From: Aegilops tauschii subsp. strangulata
Lineage: Eukaryota; Streptophyta; Magnoliopsida; Poales; Poaceae
NCBI RefSeq assembly: GCF_002575655.3
Contig: NC_053040.3
Coordinates: forward strand, 152,831,148 to 152,895,147
Direction: 5' to 3'
Length of the DNA stretch: 64,000 bases
Numbering within the stretch: the stretch's first letter is position 1; each line of letters begins with the position of its first letter. A model generated the notes under the pieces. It was not told where the DNA came from. It searched no databases and was given only the letters and a program-made list of their open reading frames with translations. Below are positions 56,058 through 64,000 of this stretch, piece after piece. A program made the position numbers and the translations under genes.

Positions 56058-57476
56058 TCGACCAACCCTAGGAGCCCCCTTGTTTGATCGTATAGTTTGG
56101 CCGTATAGTTTGGCCGTTGTTGAGTCTAGAAGAATTTTTTCGGAGTCTAGTTATATCGGAGAGTAGGAATTATTTTTACTCCTCAGCCCCTCGTCGCTCT
56201 GGTGAGAAATCTTGACGTAGGTGATTTGACATTACTCCTCTTTCCCTTCAAATTTTTTTAGGATCACGCGGTTAGTTTTGGTTCGTTGCGATGTCAGCTC
56301 TTTTCATCTGGTGCTTTTCTCGTCGAATTGATTCGATCCTCTTCATCTTTGCGAGATCAGTCCTCAGTTCCTTCTCAACAGAAGTTGTTCCCCTGTATGA
56401 AGTTGTCCTTGTTTTTCCCACCCGCCCACCCCATTTCTTCTCGGAGCCGGAGTCCGTAATCGAGTATCCATCCTACTCGTGCGAAGCCTTTGCATTCTTT
56501 CCTCAATTATCTCAACTGGTGTTTTTCTATTGAAGTTATTCGTCGGTTCCTCGTTCCAAGTTGCCTTTGTTTTTTTCCTTCCCTCCCACCCCTTTTCTTC
56601 CCGGAGTCTGAGCCTCTATTCGAGCATCAATTTCATTCATGCGGAACCTCTTCAGTCTTTCGTAAATTATTTCAACCGGTGAATTCTCGTCTCGTTTGAC
56701 ATTCTTCATTTCTTTTCTTCTCCGATGGACTCAATTCAAGTTTTTCGGGTTGATCATATTCTTTTCCTCGGATCAAGTGTTTTCCTTGCTCGTTCGCCTC
56801 TCACCAGTTTATCCTTCCAGAGTGCTCAAGACATCTCAGGAGATTCGGCTGTGTTCGAATTAATTCGAGGTTGTCACCTCATTCAAATATTTCAATTGTT
56901 CCGGTGCATCATCTATCTCTGCAACAATCTTTTTCAACGGTGTTTTCTTTTCAGTGGGCCCTAACCCACAGGTCTTTTCCCAGGATCTTACCTGACTCTT
57001 CTAATTTCCCGGAGCTATTCTCAAATTCTTTTCGAAGTTTGATGTAAGAATGAATTTCATCAGCCAGATGCTTTTCCAAGACCAATTTTAAATTATTTTC
57101 ATTGTTGGTTCAACCTCTTCGCTTTTCATTCTCCCGGAGTATATCAATAGTTTTGGTGGTGTTCCTCATCGTCATTCTCACCATTTGAAGACCGAAGAAG
57201 AGTTTTCCTCTAAATCATGTCCGTTCTCTCGAAGATTCGTGGTGCTAGCTTCATGTTATCCTCTCAAATTATTCTGTTTGTCAAAAATTCTTTTCTTACC
57301 CATCCGGAGTATTTCAGGAGTTGTTTTTCCGTTTCGATTATCCTGAGGCCTCCATTTCAGAATATTTCTTTGTTCCAAGTTTTCAGCTTCGTTACGGGAG
57401 TACCTTGCTTCTCAGCTATACTCCGCAGCCTTTCATCAAGACATTATATTCTAAGTCTAGCATTATAATTTGTTGA
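56058..57476 (+). other. E4 internal region, non-coding
   Basis: The sequence is T/C-rich with repeated CGGAGT and AATTCTTTTC blocks. Two diverged units of about 150 bp are visible at about 56380-56522 and 56533-56681. No gag or pol domain is seen on either strand. Confidence 0.55.
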
Positions 57477-57852
57477 GTAAGAGCCTTCATTTCAGCAGAC
57501 ACTCATATCACTTCCGACTGCATTATTCAGATGTCATACATGATATTTGGCGAATATAACAGGAATTACATCCGCAAAATAAAAAGAATATAACAGGAAT
57601 TAGCTCCAGACAGGAAGCAAAAATTACTCAAAATAATCATTTAACTAACAGTGCAGAGCAGAATTAACTAACAGTGAAATCATGTAATTGATGGACTTTA
57701 CTGTCAAAATACATGTGTGCACCTTCATTACAATTTGGAAAAGCAGCTATCCAAACCAAGATGTTGCAGTCTTAGAGAACACAAGGCTAACTCATCTCAT
57801 ACCAGAGTTAGCTCCAGATACGAAGCACAAATCACTCTGCTACTTCTGCGCT
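57477..57852. other. Patchwork filler between E4 and E3 right part
   Basis: This A/T-rich piece matches neither neighbour. It contains locally copied blocks: a 17-bp block at 57552-57568 and 57586-57602, a 13-bp block at 57641-57653 and 57664-57676, and an imperfect 30-bp block at 57601-57630 and 57809-57838. Such repeats suggest error-prone end joining. Confidence 0.55.
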
Positions 57853-60740
57853 GTCCGCGGACTCATGTTCTATTACGGGCTAGATTTCCATGATCTAGCC
57901 CCAAACTCCTTCCTCAACATCTCGGCATTCATTGTCATGTGCGAGGCCTTCTTCCGCATTCCACCCCACTTCGGACTATGGCTTAAGATCTTCAACATGA
58001 AGCTGAAGGTGGTGGATGGCCAACACGCAGAGTGCGGAGGTGCCATGGTGAGCAAGATGCCCAATGTCACATGGCCCAAAGGTACTTTTGTGGAGACCGT
58101 CAAAGAGTAGCAGAAACTGTGGTTCTATATCACAGAGCCCCGCGACGCCACCTGGGTCGCGGCTCCCGAATTCAAGTCCGGAGCTCCAATGCGGCTCACC
58201 TCCTGGCTAGAGAAGGGACTGAATTGGTCTTCATCGGATGAGCTGATAGCGCTGCAGACGCGCATCCAGAGCATGGTGGACAAGAACATTAAGCTCGTCA
58301 ATGTGATCCAGGTGATGCTAATTCGCCAGATCCTTCCATGCCAGAGCCGGACTTGCCATTTATGGGAGTTCAATCCGGCCAAGCACCAGACCTTGCAACA
58401 GTTCTTCGGAACCACGCACGAAGATATCTGGAAGTTGCTCTTCAAGGGCAACGAGACGCCGCCGGAGACAACCGCGGACCGCGGGCACGCCCTGGCCCGT
58501 CCCACCAGTGCGGTAAGTATTTCACGTTTCAAGGCGCACACTTTACTTGCTTAGCCGAGGAAGATAACTAAACCTCACTATTTATTTTTTTCAGGTATGG
58601 ATAGAGAAAGCGGAGCGGATTAAGTGCCTGGCTCCGCTGCCCGAGGAACCAGCCATCCCGCTTCTGGCGAAGATGCTGGTCCCGGCGCCTTACCGGGCAC
58701 CGGAGAAGAAGGCCAAGGGGGGCAGAAGTGGCCTCCGCCGCAAGGGAGCTTCGGACGTGTTGTCCGAAGACAAGAAGACTCACTCCTCTGCCGCCGAAGA
58801 CGACGAGGAGGAGGAGGAAGAAAGCAACTCTCCCCCTGAGGGGGGAAGGAAGAAGAGGGCGGCCTCCACTAGTCTGCAGGCAGGAGCGTCCAAGAGGGGG
58901 AAGGGTTCCCTCGCGGATAACTTCGCGTGGGATGTTGACAGCAGCCCAGAGCCGCGCCCCCGAAACAAGCCCCTGGCCGCATCGTAAGTACTAAAAAAAC
59001 CTAATGCGTCCCTATATCAGGCATCTCTACTTCATAGCTTTAACATGTTGAATTATGCAATTGCAGTCCAGCCCATGACAGCTCCCTACGATCCTCATCA
59101 GGGGGTTCGCTGGATTCGAAGGCGATGGCCAGTGAGTCACCGCCGACGGCTTACTCTCCCAAGGCCAAGGGCGACGCCGAGGTGCTGTCCCGAAGGACCT
59201 TCCCCGGCCAGGGAGAGGTTCAGGAGGCCGTCAGGGCGGCGCCAGAGGATGACCCCTCGGCCGCCGAACACCTGGGGGAGAAAGCCCCCATGAAGACTGG
59301 CGATGGGGGCCATATCCAATTCGGCCCCCAGCCGGATACCATCCCGGAGACCTACACGGCTGTGGAATCAAGCGAGTAGCCTCCTCCGAAGGGAGGAGGT
59401 GTGCCTATTCCGCCGGTGACCTCTGTCCATCCAGAGGCACCGGATAATCTGCTGGAAGCGCTACGAGGCGCTTCCATTGTGGAGGAACACCGTATCCTTA
59501 TGGGTACAGTGGTTGAGAGGGTTCAGTCTGTCAAGATCGGACTAACCGAAGCCTGCACCAGCCTGCTGACAGGCTTTGAGGTAAGCGACGCAAAAGAGAA
59601 AGTCATAGTATAGACAGTAGCCCCTGAGACACGGTCCGGCGTTCGGAAAGAAAAGCCGGACAGCAGATCAAGTAATTTTCGCAGGAAACTAACGAAATAT
59701 GTCTTATGTGAATAAGCAGGCGTCGTTGCTGGCCGCAACCTCTCATGCTGCTGAGGTCTCCGGACTAAAGCAGAGTCTGGAGTGGGCCGAAGAAGAGCTC
59801 GGCCTTGTAAAAAGGCAGCTGGAGGACAAGCAAGGTATGTGGAGACTTGTTGTATATTCGGAAAGAATGAATGACGCGTATTGACCGTAGTGCCATGATA
59901 TTTGTAGGAGCGGCAACCGAGGTCGAGGTCCTTAAAAAGGCGCTGGCCGAGGCCGAGGAGAAAGTTGCCAAGGAACAAGCCGCCCGTGAGAAGCACGAGG
60001 CCAGGCTTGATGAGATCTAGCAAGAGCTCCAGGATGCCGTGAAGAAATGCGAGTCCTTGGAGCGCGATGTTTCGGCTCAAGAGACCAAACTCGCCAAGGC
60101 TCGCCGAAGCGCGGAAGAGGCCCGGGTTGAAGCCCAGGGCGCCCTCCAGGAGATCCAGGAGGCCAAGAAAATCGCGGCGGGTAAGGCTTTTACTATGCAA
60201 AGCAAGTATGTGAAGAAGAGGTATCTCTTACTAACCCGGATTTGGAGTTCCCCAGGGGCGTTTGTGGATCTGCCACGCAATGTTTCTGATGCTGCGGAAT
60301 TCTTCCGAGCTGAAGAAGGGAGCTCAACGGAGAAGCTATTCTGGTCGCAATACCTTGCGCCAGAACATCCGGTGCCCTTTAGCGATCAACTAAAACAGCT
60401 GGTCGAACTGCATAGGGTGGCCGAACTGGCCATGAAGGACTTAATAATCCGGTTGTGGCCTGCCAAAGCCATACCCAGCAGCTACTTCGGTCTCGTGAAG
60501 CGGCTGGTCGATGTCTGCCCTCGGCTTGATGCCATCAAGCGGTCGATCTGCATCGAAGGTGTGCGGATGGCCTTCGCCCGTGTCAAGATGCAGTGGGCAA
60601 AGATGAATGCCATCATGGTCGCGACCGAGGGACCGCCCGTGGGCAAGGAGCACCGCACGCCGGAGCGATATTTTAGCGATGTCCTGGAGGGATCCCGCAT
60701 TGTGGCAGAGCAATGTACAAAAGATGTAATCTTTGAATGA
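57853..60740 (+). pseudogene. E3 antisense gene, right copy lacking its 5' end
   Basis: The copy begins inside the gypsy-type transposon domain (RGLMFYYGLDFHD). Exons are 57853-58512 (partial), 58595-58983, 59067-59580, 59720-59834, 59908-60180 and 60256-60740. Intron lengths are 82, 83, 139, 73 and 75 bp; the first four equal those of E2 exactly, as do exons 3 to 5 (514, 115, 273 bp). The coiled coil lies in exons 4 and 5, and the last exon is complete and ends at TGA 60738-60740. Stops: TAG near 58110, TAG near 59378, TAG near 60019. It supplies the exon 6 start missing in E2. Confidence 0.85.
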
Positions 60741-61946
60741 ATACATTCATATTGTCTCGCTCTGTATTATGAAACAAGTTCGACTATGTAATATAATGCT
60801 TGTTTAATATTTTACCTCATGTGCGGCCGTGTTTATGAAATTTTGAGAGTTGGCCAGTCGTCGGCTTCAGCCCCCACGTAGGTAGTACGGGGGTGTTCGG
60901 GATGGAATCTAAACACTCTTGATCCAATTGTTTGGTCCTTGAAGGAGGTGTTTAGCGCAACGAACTAGGCAATCGGACTATGTGGCTTTATCACCCTCAC
61001 TTAGCCATAGGAGTTTGACAATGAAAATTTAGGCGCAACCCCTAGTATCCGAACTAGGGTACTGTAAACACCTGATCGGGTAAGAGCCGATTCATCGCAT
61101 AATGCAGAAAAAATCGCTAAAGATTTGAAACCTCCGAAGAGCTGACTGGCTCTCGCTGCATCATGACAGTTAGTTTTCGGCTTTCTCTACTGAGGTGCTC
61201 ATCTGGAAAAACCAGGACACAGTCGCAGTAGTTCTCCCTTTACTACCCTAGCCGATATAGCAGAACGTAAGGTAGTAAGCACAGGAGCCGGGCAACCCAA
61301 CTATTGACCAAAGACATGATTCGGAGCCAATGCATATAATGCTAAATTCGGGGTGCCGAACTATATTGTAAAAAGTGTTCGGACTTTGTTGTCGTATTAT
61401 GGGTCGCAATGAAGGCCCTAGCAGATTAAAGCGTAACAAAGTGTACGGGTGTAACTTGAGAAGATTATCAAAAAAGAAAAAAAAAGGGGTAGTAAGCTAG
61501 TGCCGCAAAAGTTGGCCGCAAACTGTTTCCATTATAGTTTGATTAATACGTCAAAGTGTATTTGTACAAGTGGTGCAATAAGCAACCGGGCTATTTAACA
61601 TGCCACATCCAAGGGAGAGCTGTGTGCGGGTCCTGAAAATAGGTAGAGTGATCGTTAAAGAGACCATCTAGAAATTCCCTTGTACGCCAGTGCTTCTTGC
61701 CATCTTGGTGTATCCATCCTGTCAAGAGGACCGATGATCAGGTCGTCAGAAGAAGCCTGTGGAAAAGAAACCTGAAGAGGATAAAAAGGAAAATTGAAAG
61801 TATATGTGTCCAGGAGCGATCGAGCCGTATTATGGATCACAAGCTAGTTATGCCTCCGTCTTTGCCCATGGTATTTTGAGTGCGTAGTTATGTATGAGTG
61901 GTACGAATGCCGCCACTTGGTTGGGACTGGGACGGAGGCCAAATTG
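60741..61946. other. E3 region between convergent genes
   Basis: This is homologous to 31651-32870 in E2, with no reverse transcriptase or integrase motif on either strand. The 3' ends of the antisense gene and of gag-protease face each other here. Confidence 0.6.
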
Positions 61947-63283
61947 TTAGTCGAGCTCTTGACTAGCTGGGCTGCCCTGCTGTAGAGTAGTCCGGACTCG
62001 TTTGACAGTGTCCGGGAGCTCAGTCGACGAATTAAGGTTCTGCTTGAGAAGGCTGCTCTGTACTTCTGCTGCCAAGGCAGCGGTGTGCTCCTCGGTACGG
62101 AGGGAGTGTTCCGTGTTTCCATTGACTGTTAGGACGCCACGTGGTCTGGGCATCTTGAGCTTAAGATAAGTGTAGTGTGGCACCGCGTTGAAGCGCGCAA
62201 ATGCGGTTCGTCCAAGCAGTGCGTGATAGCCGCTGCGAAAGGGGACGATGTCGAAGATCAGCTCTTCGCTTCGGAAGTTGTCCGGTGATCCAAAGACAAC
62301 CTCTAGGGTGATTGAGCCCGTACAGCGGGCCTCTACACCTGGTATGACTCCTTTAAAGGTAGTCTTTGTGGGGTTAATTCTTGAGGTATTAATGCCCATT
62401 TTGCACATTGTATCCTGATAGAGCAGGTTCAGGCTGCTACCACCGTCCATGAGGACTCGCGTGAGGTGGAATCCATCAATGATTGGGTCAAGGACCAGTG
62501 CGGCTGAACCGCCATGATGGATACTGGTCGGATAGTCCCTGCGATCAAAAGTGATCGGACAGGAAGACCATGGGTTGAACTTTGGGGCGACTGGCTCCAT
62601 CGCGTAGACGTCCCTGAGCGTGTGCTTGTGTTCCCTCTTGGGGATGTGGGTAGCGTATATCATGTTCACCATTTTAACTTCGGGGGGAAACTTCTTCTGT
62701 CCCCCTGTGTTCGGTGGGGCTCCTCGTCATCGTCCTCACTTTGCGACCCCTTTTCCTTGTTCTCGGCATTTAACTTGCTGGCCTGTTTAAAAACCCAACA
62801 GTCTCGGTTGGTGTGATTGGCTGGTTTGTCGGGGGTGCCGTGTATCTGGCATGGGCGATCGAGTATGCGGTCCAAGTTGGATGGGCCCGAATTGTTCCTT
62901 TTGAACGGCTTCTTCCGCTGGCCGGACTTGGAGCCGCTGAATCCGGCGTTGACCGCCATGTCGTTGGAATAATCACCATTGTTTCGACGCTTGTGTCTGT
63001 TGCGTCGGGGCTTGCCGTTGCTATTTCTGGCTTCCGCAGTGCCAGGTTCGCTTGCATTGTTGTTGCTACGGGCTAGCCAGCTATCTTCGCCCGTGCAAAA
63101 GCGGGTCATAAGTGCCGTAAGGGCTGCCATGGACTTCGGATTTTCTTGGCCGAGGTGTCGGGCGAGCCATTCGTCTCGGATGCTGTGTTTAAAGGCCGCC
63201 AGGGCTTCGGCAGCCGGACAGTCGACGATCTGATTCTTTTTGGTTAAGAACCTAGTCCAGAGTTTCCTGGCTGACTCTCCGGG
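61947..63283 (-). pseudogene. E3 gag C-terminal part and retropepsin-like protease
   Basis: The minus-strand frame 63130-62666 is the gag C-terminal part (basic RNRHKRRNNGD, then a Cys/His-poor linker ending acidic). A small deletion near 62712 shifts the frame. The frame 62672-61947 is open for 241 codons and carries a retropepsin-like domain: VLMDGGSSLNLLYQ with the catalytic Asp, and the second conserved block GYHALLGRTAFARFNAVPH. It ends at a stop with no reverse transcriptase after it. The gag N-terminus is cut by E5. The same domain in E2 is frameshifted. Confidence 0.8.
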
Positions 63284-63760
63284 TGAGGGAGTCCTAGACT
63301 AAGGGGTCCTCGGGCGTCCGGCCTATTAGCCATGGGCCGGACTGATGGGTTGTGAAGATACGAAGATCGAAGACTCCACCCGTGTGCGGATGGGACTCTC
63401 CTTGGCGTGGAAGGCAAGCTCGGCGATCGAATATGAAGATTCCTTTCTCTGTAAACCGACCTAATGTAACCCTAGATCCCTCCGGTGTCTATATAAACCG
63501 TAGGGCTAGGTCTGTAGAAGACAGATAGCCATAGTCATACAGGCTAGACTTCTAGGGTTTCAGCCATTACGATCTCGTGGTAGATCAACTCTTGTAACAC
63601 TCATATTCATCAAGATCAATCAAGCAGGAAGTAGGGTATTACCTCCATAGAGAGGGCCCGAACCTGGGTAAACATTGTGTCCCCCGTCTCCTGTTACCAT
63701 CGACCTTAGACGCACAGTTCGGGACCCCCTACCCGAGATCCGCCGGTTTTGACACCGACA
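63284..63760 (+). repeat. E5 5' LTR
   Basis: It contains a TATATAAA box at 63490-63497 and the conserved CCGCCGGTTTTGACACCGACA-type end found in E2 and E3. Confidence 0.9.
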
Positions 63761-63807
63761 TTGGTGCTTTCATTAAGAGTTCCACTGTGACGTCGAAGAT
63801 AGGATCG

Positions 63808-64000
63808 ATGACTCACCTTGTTCTCAAGGACAATATCACCTCCGGAGGAGCACTGGCCCCAGGCCAAACCCTCCGGCTAGGCGGCTTTACCATGACCGCC
63901 CATTCGGCCGTTAAGCCGACGATGACCTCTCGGGTCATCGAAAATCCCCTTCGTATCGACTCCGAACACTCCAAGCAGATGGATCCGACGGAGCTTTCGT
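63808..64000 (+). CDS. gag: E5 gag N-terminus, partial
   Basis: The frame from ATG 63808 (MTHLVLKDNITSGG) is open to the window edge for 64 codons. It starts about 47 bp after the LTR, the usual gag position. It shares with E2 gag the pattern of a G-G-A/E-x-L/F-x-P-G-Q segment near residue 15-20, followed by a hydrophobic F-x-G-F-like motif. An upstream GTG could be a mutated original ATG. The core domain is outside the window. Confidence 0.55.
   Translation, partial: MTHLVLKDNITSGGALAPGQTLRLGGFTMTAHSAVKPTMTSRVIENPLRIDSEHSKQMDPTELS

Larger units (their letters stand above)
50778..57476 (+). mobile_element. E4: long-LTR, non-coding retrotransposon (LARD-like), 5' part
   Basis: A single very long LTR (50778-56041) is followed by a PBS (56045-56057) and about 1.4 kb of non-coding, T/C-rich internal sequence. 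No second LTR or coding domain follows before sequence of a different character starts near 57477. The LTR of over 5 kb and empty interior resemble large retrotransposon derivatives such as Sukkula of barley, but this name is only a guess. The bases before the LTR (GTCCA) would be the target copy, but no partner is found on the right. Confidence 0.65.
48501..63283 (-). mobile_element. E3: E2-family retrotransposon, interrupted by E4 and E5
   Basis: The left end is a 480-bp 3' LTR inserted in the E0 LTR; the putative left target copy is GGCGC (48496-48500). The element body is in two parts, 48501-50777 and 57853-63283. Between them lie E4 and a patchwork filler. The parts overlap: 49733-50777 and 57853-58890 are homologous at about 97-98%, so they are either one element with an internal duplication or two related copies. 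The right part carries the antisense gene and minus-strand gag-protease and is cut at 63283 by E5. The 5' LTR is outside the window. Confidence 0.75.
63284..64000 (+). mobile_element. E5: E2-family element, plus strand, 5' end only
   Basis: A 477-bp LTR (63284-63760) begins TGAGGGAGTCC and ends CACCGACA, the E2/E3 LTR in opposite orientation. It is followed by PBS TTGGTGCTTTCATTAAGAG (63761-63779) and the start of gag. It is inserted in E3 gag; the left target copy would be CCGGG (63279-63283). The rest lies beyond the window. Confidence 0.85.

Noticed and set aside
57688..58110. An open frame joining unknown sequence to the transposon domain
   Set aside because: The first half is filler DNA and the frame exists only because of the breakpoint at 57852; it is a chance fusion.

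Overview
The window looks like intergenic DNA from a large grass genome, most likely Triticeae (wheat or barley group). It is almost entirely LTR retrotransposons inserted into one another. The clearest family marker is a BARE-1/Angela/WIS-type Copia LTR pair at 36743-45374. I found no ordinary host gene, tRNA, rRNA or CRISPR array. Element labels (E0 to E5, BARE) are mine; apart from BARE/Angela I do not assign family names firmly.

Layout. (1) 1-755: terminal part of a Gypsy-type LTR, cut by the window edge. (2) E0, minus strand, about 756-48500: the oldest visible layer, with its 5' LTR and PBS on the right (47696-48500) and a plus-strand antisense gene split into pieces at 756-1096, 25844-27587, 36731-36742 and 45380-47098. 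(3) E1, minus strand, 1097-25838, TSD CGCCA, inserted in the E0 gene. It keeps damaged gag, half an RNase H and integrase, plus an antisense B3-like gene at 2870-3499. (4) E1a, plus strand, 5713-22085, TSD CTTCC, inserted in the E1 integrase gene; it has a gag fragment and a large antisense gene. (5) E1b, plus strand, 10627-19711, TSD CTCGG, a Copia element inserted in the E1a antisense gene. (6) E2, minus strand, 27588-36725, TSD GGGAG, and BARE, minus strand, 36743-45374, TSD CTTCT, both in the same E0 exon with 12 unique bases between them. (7) E3, minus strand, 48501-50777 and 57853-63283, inserted in the E0 LTR. It is interrupted by E4 (a 5.3 kb LTR plus non-coding DNA, 50778 to about 57476) and about 375 bp of patchwork filler. 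(8) E5, plus strand, from 63284 past the window end, inserted in E3 gag.

Common theme. E0, E1a, E2 and E3 each carry, on the strand opposite to the element, a multi-exon gene for a protein with an N-terminal putative gypsy-type transposon domain (PF04195-like, Transposase_28) and a C-terminal coiled coil. E1 carries a B3-like DNA-binding gene in the same antisense position. E2 and E3 copies share splice sites and exact intron lengths. The E1a copy is open for 1,059 codons across a nested insertion apart from two TGA codons. Most of the carrier elements lack reverse transcriptase and would need proteins supplied in trans. These antisense genes are the most interesting content here.

Age order from hand-counted LTR differences agrees with the nesting: E1 about 6% (first ~530 bp), E2 and E1a just under 4%, E1b and BARE a little under 2%. 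All alignments, counts and domain calls were made by eye.
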